Positions 53,494 through 64,000 of a stretch of 64,000 nt of DNA are shown in pieces; positions within the stretch are counted from its first letter, which is position 1; each line of letters opens with the position of its first letter. The notes beneath the pieces were generated by a model. The model was given only the letters and a program-made list of their open reading frames with translations, made no database searches and was not told where the DNA came from. This DNA is from Taxillus chinensis. Taxonomy: Eukaryota > Streptophyta > Magnoliopsida > Santalales > Loranthaceae. The stretch covers positions 372,001 through 436,000 of the forward strand of contig JAKCVP010000391.1 in assembly GCA_023512835.1 (NCBI GenBank), read 5' to 3'. Both the position numbers and the translations under genes were made by a program.

Positions 53494-54762
53494 CGTGCGC
53501 CAGACTGACAGGATCCAACAAACGACTCACTGTAGTCTGCAGCAGCTTCTCTTGCTCACAACCTGCGCGATCCAGCGCTATCACATGCAGCCGCCGAGCT
53601 GAGGACCTCTCCAGGGAGCCTCCTTTGGGGAACCCATCCACTGGTACACGCCGTGTTTCGCGCCTTCTCTTATAGAGTCCAGGCGTGCACGGCTATGCTC
53701 GTCAAAACATTGCTCTAGAGCCCAAGTACTTTTTGGTTAGTCTCACAAAGTCACGAAACTCATTTACAGCCATGCTAATGTCTCTTTTCCCGCAAAGTCG
53801 TCGGCAGCTTTGTAAGTGCTCGTGATGGGTCGGTGAGATCCACAGTAGTTGCCACCTTCGATGATGGTCCAGACGAGCCCCTGCCATGCGTCTGAGATCT
53901 TCTGTGACTGTTGAAACGCCATCCATACAAGCTCATGGTCGGCGTGTGCCTCGCTACTTCACCCCGTTCGACCGGCCCATGAAAGACGGTTCGTATCTCA
54001 CAGCTGATGAGCCAGACCTCAGATCATGCCACTGCCCTGGTAGTAAGGGCGTAGAAGCTCGATAACGCCTCAGCTGTGTGATCTATAGGCCTGTCGAAGC
54101 ATGATACTGTATATTTGGCCAATGTCATGCAGTCGCGTATGAAGCTTAGTCAAAGGACAAGAGACGAAAGGGTATCTATAGCGCACAAAGGGTCTGATGC
54201 ATAGTAATTCAACCATGAGTAAGACGTCCTGTACCATAGTAAATATGTGGCGTCAAAACCTACGGACTTTGGACTTGAGTCGTAGTTCTGATACTCGTAG
54301 ATACTTTGCAGGCGCCATAAAGATGACAATGAAACTAGTCTTCTAATCCTGGACCGAGTTCAATGTGTACGGAAGATCTGGACCTTGACAAACTTCGAAG
54401 TTACTTCTGGGGGTGAGGCAATGTAGTGTACTATTTCCAGCATAGCCCCCCAAATCAGGGTCGTCGTGACACTTCCAAAATATCAATGACAGCCTTTCAC
54501 CAGACAGAACAATTATGCGAGTCCAGAAAATAGAGAGCAATCAGCCGGCAAATGGCAGATTGCGCAGCAATGCAACACCAGAGTCAAAATGCAAGCAGGT
54601 AAGAGATTATCAAAAGGGGAAAGGTACAAATATAACCTATACACATGTGAATGTATTAAAAGTATGACATGAATGATAAAATCCCTGACATGAGTCGCAG
54701 TAATTAGCCTTCGAAGTGTCTCAATGCCCCGCACCCACACACCGTCCTAGCGCCTGACACAT
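53494..54762. other. 1.27-kb intergenic stretch, no gene seen
   Basis: 3' region of DIB1 and, on the other strand, downstream of the PAN-domain gene. The part from about 54050 on is AT-rich. No domain, exon chain or structured RNA recognised. Confidence 0.5.
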
Positions 54763-56605
54763 TCAGGCCTGCGTAAGCGAGACATCATCCAGGACGAAGA
54801 AGCCAATGTGTCTAAATTGCCCCGACTGGCGGCGCGCCACACGACCATTTGAACAGTAGCTCGCCATCATTAGTCCTTGTGGACGCGGCACGCTGAGAAC
54901 CCTGTTTACATTGAGCCAGAAGAACGGTCCCTCCTTCAACACGGTCGCTGACACCAAGTGGTTCATGGCTTCGTAGCCGCCCAGGTAAGCCCGAATGTTG
55001 CAGTTTGCTCCGCCGTACACGCCGATCGAAAACGGTTTCCAATAGAAACTCAGGGTATACCGACGCGCGGGATCTATACCTCCTACACGCTGGGACAAGG
55101 TTGATTCTCTTGTGTGGTCCGTGTCAAGTATGCTGTTCGTAAGGCTGTGTCAGTCGTTACGGCAAAGATGTGTTTGGGAAGAGGTAAGATAGGAACAGAA
55201 GAGAAGGAGCAGAGAAAGAGGCAATGGGGGAGAAAGAACGAAATGATCTCTCTCACACTGAACCTTGGCCGCTGCTCGCTGCCGGCGTTGGAGAATCCTC
55301 CGCCCTGGATAGACCAAGGCATGGGTTTTTCCGGCTCGAAGCCTCCATTGCGAAAATTTAGAGCCTGAACTGCAGGTGGGACCCCTGTGGCTAATGCGAA
55401 AACTGTGACGGTTACGGGAGATGCTGTTTGCGTGACTAGTACCTCAGTCGTTCTAAAATTTGTGACGGTCTGTTTGCACAAATTTTAGCGTTGATACTTT
55501 GCAATTGGGCATCTTTGGGATTCGTACGGCTGTCCGAAAGTTGGTCACCGTTGTGGCCCGAGTTCGTGTAGTGAGACTGCGAGGTTTATTAGCTTGGAAA
55601 CTAGGGTAAGGTAGGCAACTGGCATACCTCGTCAGGATAGCAGTGGTGTTCACAGTCGATGTTGCGGTTACGCTCAGCGTTGAGGATGGTACGACCGTAA
55701 CGGTAGCAGTGCTCCGAGTCTGCAAGCAGGAGCAGGCCGCCTCTTGGAAGGCACTGTCCGAGGCATGAATGCTCGCGAGGACAGCAGAAGGCTGTACGTC
55801 GCATTCGATGAGGTCAATCTTCCAATTTGCAAATGTGGTTTTGACTTCATCTTTCAGCCAGCAAATTCCCGTTGCTCGATCCCACGCCCCAACCTTGCAA
55901 CGAGTGTCCTCTGCACATGCTTTGCTGCAGGCATCGAATGTAGAGCACTGGAATTGACGGTAGTCGCCAAAGGGCCTGTCGACACCACAGCGGCATTTGC
56001 AAGTCCTTTGGCCGCAGCCAGTAAGAGAAACGCCATTTCTGCAGATTTGATTCCGGCCAGGCAGCAATACTGATCGCGGAGCCAGAGGCACGCCCAGATC
56101 TGGCAAGGCAATGGTTGAAGTATCATCGAGACTGGATCTTGCGGCGTTTCTTAAAGTTATCACAACCGTAGGTATGTTGGAGGTTGGGATGGCTAACGTG
56201 ACTGTCACGGAGACGGTAGGCTACATAGTTCTAGTAAATGTGATGGGACATGATTATGAAGACATTAGCACGTACAGTAACATCAACGACCCTAGTCACG
56301 GGGCGAAACACGGTGACGGGCACCAGTTGGATTCCATTAGTGTTTGTAATTGTTGTGTACTCAATGGTAGTTCGGACGAGTGGTGATGTTGCAATGGTAT
56401 TTGTGACCGTCGTGGTATCAATGACTGTGGTGAATGTACTAACAGGGGCAGTGACTGTGCTAGTGACTGGCGTCGCCGGGAAGCTGGAAGCGCAGTAAGT
56501 AGACGCCGGTGCATATTCTTTGACAAGTGATGCCAAGTCGCAAGGAGCTACTGGCCCGTTCGAAGGGCAGGTAGCCGGGGTGGGCGCGGAAAGAAAAGCG
56601 CCCAT
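54763..56605 (-). CDS. Secreted PAN/apple-domain protein
   Basis: Five exons on the minus strand (56605-56276, 56220-55628, 55576-55528, 55469-55264, 55132-54763) give about 515 residues, closing exactly in frame. The N-terminal region is Thr/Val-rich, with mucin-like repeats (TVTNTIATSP, TTTVTN, VTVFRPVTRVVDVT). Around residues 190-240 is a Cys-rich PAN_4/apple-type module: DYRQFQCSTFDACSKACAED, TRCKVGAWDR, GICWLKDE. A further Thr-rich linker leads to a C-terminal domain of beta-sandwich type (ARRYTLSFYWKPFSIGVYGG ... IGFFVLDDVSLTQA) like carbohydrate-binding or wall-associated modules. The start is uncertain: MGAFLSAPTPATC is short for a signal peptide, and an upstream exon is possible. The 4th intron uses a weak donor (GTTCAG). 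A wall or extracellular role is inferred. Confidence 0.65.
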
Positions 56606-57448
56606 TGCAAAGGGTAGGCGAAGTGTACGCGAAGTCACTGTCTCGCAACGTTGCAGGGGGGATCCTAAGTTTGAGCGGATGCAAAGGGGTTTAATAACAT
56701 TTAAGATATGCGACCTGCTCTTGCTCCAGACTCGCTCCAATCGGTCATAATGAGCCGACTGTTGCCCGGCTATTCGCTTGCCGGGCACGCAGGGGGTTTC
56801 AAAGCAGTGAACAATATCAACGAGATCTCGGCCTGGCTAACATGACTGCGGAAAGGTGCCTGACTAGATGGCGTTCCTGATCGATGCTTTTGGCGACGCG
56901 GTAAGGCCAGACTCGCTACAGGCAGAGCCTCGTGAAGGGCATAGCCCTGGAAGGTGGGGATGGCGTCAAAAAATGGGGTATTCAAAGGTTGAAAGCAAGG
57001 AAATGGAAGGGCCAAGGCACCAGGACCCACAGTGGCGCTCTATGCAAGATCTAGAAGGCCTAGGCATATGGAAAATAGCAATGCTTAGGCTGGCTGAGGG
57101 TACTCGGCCTCTTTCCTTGGAGACGAGGCTTGTCAGGCTCCGAAACATATACACGGTCGGCCGTGTCAAGTCATAAATCAGTGGAAGGAGGAAGAGTCTG
57201 GCACGACTGGACAAGAGGGAGTGAGGTTGAGGTCGAGACTCGGTCTCGTGTCGGTTTTCAGGAACGAGGAAAGCGAGATGGGTGGATGCAACCAGAAACA
57301 TCCTGGCACTTCGCTTGAGGGCGGAGCACGCGGAAAGCAGGCGCATGAAGATTGAGCATCGACTCCCACCCCGCTCCTTGCCCCATGGGTCTCGCTGGAG
57401 TCGACACCAGCAGCCATCAGCATCAGCATGACATGACATACATTGTAC
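56606..57448. other. Divergent intergenic region, no gene seen
   Basis: 843 bp upstream of the PAN-domain gene (minus) and RAD57 (plus). Frames on the minus strand are open over long distances but lack any domain. Confidence 0.5.
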
Positions 57449-58702
57449 ATGACCGACCTGCTGCAAGTGCTGCCTTCGCTGCAAGTCCAGCCATGGTCGC
57501 ATCTACTTCCCTCGCTCGAACGCGCTGCCGTCACGGTCGCCGACATTTTGTCTCTTGATCCCGTTGACGTCGCAAAGTATGCACAGATACCAGTGAAAGA
57601 GGCGCAAAGGCTCGCCGATGTACTGACCGACGCTCTGCATACCGATCTAGGCTACGCACCAACCGCCGTAGATGTCAGTAGCCCGGACACGTTGCGAAGT
57701 CCTAATGCCGCTTGGAGCACAATAAGCATGTTGGATGATGTCTTGGACAGAGAGTTAGACGGCGGTATCCCCACTGGTTACCTGACCGAATTCACTGGCG
57801 AAGCAGGCGTCGCTAAGACGCAGTTTCTTTTCACCCTCTTGCTGTCCGCTCAACTGCTGGCTTATCCACCTTCAAGCCCCCGGCGCGCTTCCATCTACAT
57901 CACTACCGAGTCGGCTCTATCCACAAGTCGACTGTCACAGATACTGCGTGAGAATCATCACCTTCAAGCTCTCGCACCAGAGGAGCGACCATCCCTCAGT
58001 CGAGTTCTCTCCATCGCCATTCCCGACCTTGAGGCGCAGGACCATATCCTACAGTACCAACTGCCAGTCGCTATCGAGCGCCACAATGCCGGTCTGGTGG
58101 TGATTGACAGCATTACAGCCAATTTCCGTGCTGAAAATCATCGTTCTGGGTCTGGAAAGTCAGGACCGAGGTTGATGGCCCAGCGCTCTGCAGCGTTGCA
58201 GCAACTAGGTGCCCATCTCCGTAATTTGGCACGCAAATATGACTTGGCAGTCGTCGTAGCAAATCAGGTCGCTGACCGCTTCGATCGAGCCAGCTTCCCC
58301 AGTATTGGCGAAGCTCAACCGTCCTCTAGCTCACACGTCTTGTCCTCTTCGCAAGCGCCGCAACTGTCCCAGGATGAAGCACAAGATGCCGTTGACGACT
58401 TGATGAATCTCGAACATCAGCAACGATGGTTTACGGGTTGGGGCGACTTAGCACACGTGTCCATGGGTCTCAAAACACCCAGTCTCGGCCTTCCGTGGGC
58501 GAATCAGCTAGACGCGCGTATAGTCTTGTCAAGAGCTACTTGGACCGGACCTAGGCGCCCGGACGACCTCTCTAATTCCAGATGGCGGAGGAGATTGAAG
58601 GTCGTCTTTGCCCCCTGGACAGCAGACCACGCAGGTGAGAGGGGGATCGAATTTGCTGTCACTGGCGGAGGGCTGAAGGGCATCTCCAAGGATAACAAAT
58701 GA
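57449..58702 (+). CDS. RAD57: RAD57-like recombination mediator (RAD51 paralogue)
   Basis: A single exon of 417 residues from the ATG at 57449 (MTDLLQVLPSLQ). An N-terminal helix-hairpin-like region (SLDPVDVAKYAQIPVKEAQRL) precedes a RecA-type ATPase core: STISMLDDVLDRELDGGIP, TGYLTEFTGEAG, the P-loop GEAGVAKTQF (about residues 124-133), and Walker B HNAGLVVIDSIT. LARKYDLAVVVANQVADRF and LDARIVLSRAT complete the fold. The pattern LDxxLxGGIPxGxLTE and length support RAD57/XRCC3 over RAD55. With Rad55 it stabilises Rad51 filaments in homologous repair. The Gly just before the P-loop Lys is Ala here. The XRCC3-type naming is an alternative for the same orthologue group. Confidence 0.85.
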   Translation: MTDLLQVLPSLQVQPWSHLLPSLERAAVTVADILSLDPVDVAKYAQIPVKEAQRLADVLTDALHTDLGYAPTAVDVSSPDTLRSPNAAWSTISMLDDVLDRELDGGIPTGYLTEFTGEAGVAKTQFLFTLLLSAQLLAYPPSSPRRASIYITTESALSTSRLSQILRENHHLQALAPEERPSLSRVLSIAIPDLEAQDHILQYQLPVAIERHNAGLVVIDSITANFRAENHRSGSGKSGPRLMAQRSAALQQLGAHLRNLARKYDLAVVVANQVADRFDRASFPSIGEAQPSSSSHVLSSSQAPQLSQDEAQDAVDDLMNLEHQQRWFTGWGDLAHVSMGLKTPSLGLPWANQLDARIVLSRATWTGPRRPDDLSNSRWRRRLKVVFAPWTADHAGERGIEFAVTGGGLKGISKDNK

Positions 58703-59310
58703 GTGAGCGACCGTCGTCCAACCACCATTACTGAATTCTGTCGTCTAGTGGCAAGACTCTGCGGCAACATCTCATATTTAGCACTCAAGTAGCACAAGAC
58801 CGTTGAATCGACAATCCGTTGGCTGTGCGCAACGTGCAGTGAGAAGTATCGATTCGAGTGGCACCTGTACCCACATATGCGCAGGATCCCTGCGACCCAC
58901 GACTGTCCCATGAGTCTTGCTGTGTTCGAGCAAGCACTTTGCCTCTTCTTCCGCCGTCAAGATCTATCCCAGCTGAGCAAACGCTTTCTCTTGCTTTGCA
59001 ACAGCCCAAACAACACATGCCGCTATGAGGATGAACAACCCTTACCAAAGATGCAAGACTGGGGCAAGTGAGGACCAGCGGTGCAGCTCACAATGCAGAC
59101 AGGCACATGCAATGCAGGCGATTAAGAGCCAACAAGACTGAACGGACTTGAAAGGATCTGCTGCGCAAGTTGAAGACCTTTCACGCCTCCTGCCCATCTG
59201 GCCTGCCCATATTTCCTCCCCTTTCGCACTCGCGTCCTTCACCTTGGTCGTCTTTCTGTCGCCCGAGCGACCTTTACCTACTCAGTCAGCTCGTAAAATT
59301 GCCAGGTACA
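58703..59310. other. Intergenic, no gene seen
   Basis: 608 bp between RAD57 and the membrane-protein gene. The in-frame ATG at 59170 belongs to an upstream extension judged less likely than 59311. Confidence 0.5.
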
Positions 59311-60549
59311 ATGACGTCCCGCCCTCCGGTGTGTATCGAGGCCATTCTCCACAATGTGCGAAACGATGCTCTCGCTAAGGCGAATGCTAGCACTGCTGCC
59401 AGTACATGCAGTGGTGGCCGATTCACCATGGTCAAGGCTGTAGCCGATGCAAATACTGATACAATCGACAACGTGCGCGGTGCCAAACACGCTCGCAACT
59501 TACCCAATGCTAGATTAACAGAGGATCCTGATACCATCTCCACCACCACCACCAGCACCACAACTACCACCACCACCATCAACACTTCCTCAAGCGCCAA
59601 TGCTAATGCCGCTTTCACCATCCCAAGTAGCGGCGCGCAGAGCGCCTGTCAGACTCCCACCCGCTCTCATCCGACCACCTCCACCGCCGCCGCAAATGCC
59701 AACACCAACACCAACGCTAACGCAAGTGCCATCCGGGTGGTCCCAGCCGCCGCACCAACAATCGCAAGTATGCATCCAGCAGTCTACCGCGAAGCTCTCC
59801 GCGAACACCGCCCCGGCCGTCGCTCCGTCAAATCACCACCGAGCGACATAGCCTGGATCGCGCGCTTCATGCAAGTTCTCTGCGCAACGGCGCACCTCTT
59901 CACCCTGGTACTGTGCTCATCGGCATATCCTCCTCCACTGTATCTCACCGGACCAACGACCAACCCCGAGCGTGTGGCCGTCGACGCCAGGACCAGCTCC
60001 ATCCAGACTCGATATCGTATTCTGATCATAGTGTCGTGCGCGGCGCTACTGGGTTCATTTGATCTCTGGCTTGCGGCACTGAATGCACGCGGCTACGCTT
60101 CGGGCTTCAGAGCAGGACAGGTCTTCCGGCCCTGTGTTGAGCTTGTGTCGCTGAGTTGCTTTGTTGTGTCTGTTCTGCTGCTTGCGCAGGCTGCGGACGG
60201 TGAGAATCTCTGGTCACGGGCGTACTCTATTGACGAGCTGTACTCTGCGAACGTGCTCGTTCTCAGCACGGAGATTTGGGGTGCATTCTGTGTCGTATGG
60301 GCCGTGACGAATGCCGTCCTCTTTGGAAGCGGAGGGATGGTGCTTGTTTACATCACGGGGAAGATTCTGGAGCGTAGGGAGAAGCAGACGGGGGTTGTGC
60401 TGCCTCGGACGGAGACAGAGGTGAAGGATGAGGGAGATGGCGAAGATGAGGAGGTTGGTCTGTTCCCCCTGAGCGGATTGGGTTGGCCATGTCCACGTGA
60501 AGGTACCTACCTACTTGACAGTAGGCAGTCTAGCGGTCAAAAGAAATGA
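59311..60549 (+). CDS. Four-helix membrane protein of unknown function
   Basis: 412 residues from the ATG at 59311 (MTSRPPVCIEAILHNVRND). The first 190 residues are low-complexity, with a run of Thr codons (about 59540-59585) and Asn/Ala/Thr repeats. Four hydrophobic segments follow: FMQVLCATAHLFTLVLCSSA, RILIIVSCAALLGSFDLWLA, VELVSLSCFVVSVLLLAQA and WGAFCVVWAVTNAVLFGSGG. The topology resembles MARVEL-like proteins of filamentous fungi, but I see no decisive signature. The C-terminus is charged and acidic. An ATG at 59170 in the same frame would add 47 residues of no particular character. The Thr/Asn tract may vary in length between strains. Confidence 0.6.
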   Translation: MTSRPPVCIEAILHNVRNDALAKANASTAASTCSGGRFTMVKAVADANTDTIDNVRGAKHARNLPNARLTEDPDTISTTTTSTTTTTTTINTSSSANANAAFTIPSSGAQSACQTPTRSHPTTSTAAANANTNTNANASAIRVVPAAAPTIASMHPAVYREALREHRPGRRSVKSPPSDIAWIARFMQVLCATAHLFTLVLCSSAYPPPLYLTGPTTNPERVAVDARTSSIQTRYRILIIVSCAALLGSFDLWLAALNARGYASGFRAGQVFRPCVELVSLSCFVVSVLLLAQAADGENLWSRAYSIDELYSANVLVLSTEIWGAFCVVWAVTNAVLFGSGGMVLVYITGKILERREKQTGVVLPRTETEVKDEGDGEDEEVGLFPLSGLGWPCPREGTYLLDSRQSSGQKK

Positions 60550-63500
60550 TGACATGGTTTTGATATGTAGGTACGATAAGGGACGGAGTGCAGTGGGGAT
60601 TGTGGCGTGGTTGGTACGTATGCACAGTGGACTGTACATTCCCACAGCCACAGGGTATCTGGAGGTAGGAGGTCTGTTCCATACATTATGTATCAGCCAC
60701 ATGGACAGTCTGACCCAGCAGTATCCGATGCACAACATATCCATGGGCTGCATAGCGCAGAACTAGCCAGCATCGACCATTTACACTGTCCGACCAAGCC
60801 CTTCTTTCACATGCACCTGACCTACCCATGTACCTACCTATCCCAGGTAGTAAGCATGTACTCTACAGCACGAGTCTCACCCGACAAGCCTAACTGCCGT
60901 GCTTCTTCAACATCAACCAACGCACCTGATACCAGGCTGATGATCAGCAATCCCACAACGTCGCAACATGCACCCGAGAAGGGACAAAAGCAAACCAGTG
61001 AAACACGGCCCTTTCCTCCTAAGCTGATACTGCAACGTCGAAGAACCTTGGGCGAAGTAACATCGCACATTGTGATCAATACTATGATCAATAAACTCAG
61101 TCGGCCTCCTAAAGCATCGTTTCGTGTATGCATGTGCATCACTGCACCAGCTGTAGTTGCCTACCTACACACCAACTCTACAGACATACAAAAATGGACG
61201 ACTGCAGCGATGAGACTGCACGAAACGGCGTTGCCTTGGCTGCCTGACTGCCTGTGCGAATGGAAGTATTGCCTGCACCTCTACCCAGGTGCAAAAGCGA
61301 CAGCCTACCTGCAATACTACCATGGAACCTCCGACCGACATGTACTCTGTACCAATACACATCCAGATGCAACTGCCGTCCCACTCTGTCCAGTCAATTC
61401 CGAGTCCAGCCGTTTGTATCTAATCGAGCCTCATTCAATGCGCTTAGAATGTACAAGAGGACACGCTTGTAAAAGGTAAGTTTACTGCTTGTCCCCTCCT
61501 GGCATGTCTACCTAGGGTACCTATGCAGCCTCATCTGAGCGACACGCGCCCATGGCGTCAACAGTCTAGGAATCCAAATAGACATGTACGTCGTTTGTCA
61601 AGCTACAGCAGACAACGCCCTGAAGATCTAGTCAACAGCAAGCAGACCGAACCCAACGACAGCCAGACGGACAACGGACATTGGACGGACAAAACGGACA
61701 CATCTTCGGGCCTATATTCCATCCACTCCACTTCCACTTCACTGGCCGCAACCATGAATGTCCCTTGCGTGTGCCTCTTCCCCAAGGTTCCCTTTCTCTT
61801 GGGCTCCAACCTTCCCCCACACACCTTATCTCGTCTTACCACGTGCTTACATCTCATGTCCAATTTCCCCTACCACTCAAGGTGTCGATCATACCCCTAC
61901 GTCATGTAATAATGATGGATTGAAAAAGCATCCAGTGACACTTCACTGCCTTTGTACGACCCTGCGTGCCTAGCCAAGGCGCACACGATACACTGCGAAT
62001 GGAACGTAGCACGCGTGCCTGAGGTAAGATACCGTGTGTAGGCGCCGCAGGTAAAGCAGCACTCGATCAAATGCCTCAGACACGGCAAATAATCCCCTAG
62101 CGCGCAACACCTCGATGACACCTTTACCGATCCAGCGCCTCGTCTCTCCAGAGAACGTAAAAAATGGTACTTATACTGAAAGGACAGATCGTGCATGGTA
62201 AGGGGAAACAAGAGACAAGTTGGGACAGCTTAGGTAAGCGTGGTGAGCATAAATGGCAAGAGACCTGACAATTGAAAGAACATTGAACAAGGCAAAGGCC
62301 AAGTGCGGTAACTGTCCTCACCTGCCCGCAAGACGAGCCGCCCGATTCGTAAAGCGTGGTACGGCAGATAGACACACACTCCACTCCGCCACGCGCATCG
62401 AAACGAACCGGAGGACCCGCGCAAACGGACGCTCGGTTCGACCCGCGAGCGAGGCGTGCGAGGGCGTTTCGATTTCCCTTGTTGCTCGTACACACACGCG
62501 CACACGCACAAGCACACGCACATGCGCCGCTCCACGTTTCGCACTAATATCTGGCACACCTACGCTCTATGCGCACCGAGCTAGTGTCTAGCCTCGTAGC
62601 CTTTTAGACTTGAGGACTGGAGATCAGTGTCCTAGCGTCGGCTCACGAGGGAGATGGCGTCGGCTGAAGAAGAGAGCACCACACGCACGTACGCGCAGGG
62701 CAGAGAAGGGGGAGCAGGACAGCAAGGCAAAGCCATCCGTGCCACTTGCCGTCGTACCTACCTACCTCGAGATCTAGCACGAACAGGGCGTGTGTCCAGA
62801 CTTCAGTCCCATCTTGAGCAGCCTCTAGCGTCCAGCTTTAGTTCAACACTTGACCTCCACCCCTTCTCTCCTCTCGAATCTGCCTTGCCGTTGCCCTTGG
62901 ATGATTTGAGGAGTTGGAGCTAGACGATCGGTGAAGCGCGTGGCGGCTTACAGATTTACATTCGACTTTGGTGCTGTGCTGCGGATCGGATTGGCTGAAA
63001 CGGCGTTATTGATGGGTTGACGGGATTTCCGTAGGACTTCCCCTACCTAACTCCCCTTACCTACTTCCCGTCATGTCTCTACTTAGTGCTTTCATTGGAT
63101 GCTTCGAGCAATGGCTAATGGTTTCCCGCGCCTGGACTCGGCGAGCTGTCTCTGCCTCGATTAACTGCGTTGGCTGGCTCAGATGGCGTGCATGACAAAT
63201 TGTTGCCGATATAGAGCGTCCTCAGACAGAGACACGGTAGATATTGTAGCGGTAAGATATTCCTGGAGGAGCTAGTGTTGCTGCTGCATCAGAGTGTACT
63301 GCAATGCCCGCTGTGTGTACAGCTTTTCCCACCTTTGTTTCGCAGCTCCCAATCCTTCCGCTGGCTAGGTAGAAGCTAGACTTTCTCCTACTTGGCTCGA
63401 GCATCGCCACTAGTAAACACTATTTGTGCTGCATTTTGCGCAAGGCCCAGACTGTGGGTCAAGGAACCCAACACTCTTGAGACAGTCCCAGATTTGGGTC

Positions 63501-64000
63501 GGTACTTGGGTAGATGGAGTCAGCGTTGAGAGCCACTGGAGCATCAAAAACCGGGGATATGAAAACTCACCGCCTCCGCTCTTCGGATCAAGGTAGGCTT
63601 TGCAACCGGTGTGATTTCCTATAGGGTTGCTGGCTGCAAGAGATCTGAGACACCCTGTATAGTCATCAGAGGATCCGCATTATTGTCATTGCATGCCCAT
63701 AGGATCCATGCCAAATACTCCGCAGCGTTTGTCGTTCCACGTCTTATCAACGAGGCATGCAGCCTTCGCCTCTGCGTCTGTCTGCACACATGCTTCTCCT
63801 ATACTTACATATGCAGATGATAGAATAGAGATATAGGGACACGACTGTGAATTGATCTAGGCGGCGCGCATCTTGTGGAGAATTGTGGAGAAGACAGTGC
63901 ACTTCTTGACAACAGCCTGACACGGCTTGCGGGGGAGCTGCTTGCTAAATAGACGCGAATTCAAACATGAGACCCGCTCATTCTTCAGGCAATAAATGTG
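60550..64000. other. 3.45-kb terminal stretch without a recognised gene
   Basis: The longest plus-strand frame (60607-61479) is a patchwork of His, Thr and Cys with no domain or codon regularity, and overlaps frames on both strands. The region contains at least nine TACCTACC/GGTAGGTA-type motifs and the CA-rich tract listed below. I see no transposase, polymerase or tRNA. Confidence 0.5.
62490..62526 (+). repeat. Impure CA-dinucleotide microsatellite
   Basis: CACACA/CGCACA/AGCACACGCACA-type alternation over about 37 bp. Alternating purine-pyrimidine sequence of this kind can be length-variable. Confidence 0.8.

Noticed and set aside
60607..61479. Open frame of 290 codons on the plus strand
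   Set aside because: Composition is erratic, no domain, signal or splice logic is visible, and the frame overlaps others on both strands.
62430..62460. GGTTCGACC inside a palindrome as a possible tRNA end
   Set aside because: It is a simple CGCTCG/CGAGCG hairpin; no cloverleaf exists.

Overview
This window reads as part of a chromosome arm of a filamentous ascomycete (Pezizomycotina, plausibly Dothideomycetes; the class is an inference). Genes lie on both strands without operons. Introns are mostly 50-70 nt with GTANGT-type donors, CTAAC-like branch sites and AG acceptors. Every recognisable protein has its natural home in ascomycete fungi. No prophage, CRISPR array, insertion sequence, rRNA or convincing tRNA is visible.

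Layout. 1-7.5 kb: a TMEM19/DUF92 membrane protein cut by the window start, an OTU-domain deubiquitinase, a five-exon peroxisomal D-amino-acid oxidase and a three-exon secreted protein. 8.4-19.7 kb: a Crp1/Mdg1-like glycogen-binding-fold protein, the spliceosomal cyclophilin CWC27, a small secreted-type protein, the rRNA methyltransferase NOP2, an intron-containing U3 snoRNA locus transcribed away from NOP2, and the clamp-loader subunit RFC5. 19.7-34.7 kb is sparse: a 125-residue disordered protein assembled from three short exons, a protein with two Cys-rich knuckles, the heterochromatin protein Clr2 and the PKA regulatory subunit, separated by long stretches without recognisable genes. 34.7-45 kb: a phage-type GH24 lysozyme, RPL26, a large C2H2/AT-hook protein, the 57-residue OST4, a Tma46/DFRP1 homologue whose frame is interrupted, and a class I glutamine amidotransferase. 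45-60.5 kb: the cohesin loader SCC2, RNA polymerase I subunit RPA12, deoxyhypusine hydroxylase, the U5 snRNP protein DIB1, a secreted PAN/apple-domain protein, RAD57 and a four-helix membrane protein. 60.5-64 kb: no gene recognised, but many TACCTACC-type motifs and a CA-rich tract.

How the genes fit together. The gene-dense parts are housekeeping: ribosome production (NOP2, U3, RPA12, RPL26, DOHH for eIF5A, Tma46), splicing (CWC27, DIB1), and genome maintenance (RFC5, RAD57, SCC2). Several pairs are divergent over 280-620 bp and could share promoters (RPL26/C2H2, SCC2/RPA12, DOHH/DIB1, OST4/TMA46). RPA12 and DOHH converge with 26 bp between stop codons. The observations most worth a second look are the spliced U3 locus with an altered box A, the +1 frame break in TMA46, the absence of any in-frame ATG upstream of the PKA-R docking domain, an open Trp/Asp-rich extension after the Clr2 stop, an Ala in place of the conserved Walker A Gly of RAD57, and the GH24 lysozyme with duplicated Cys modules.
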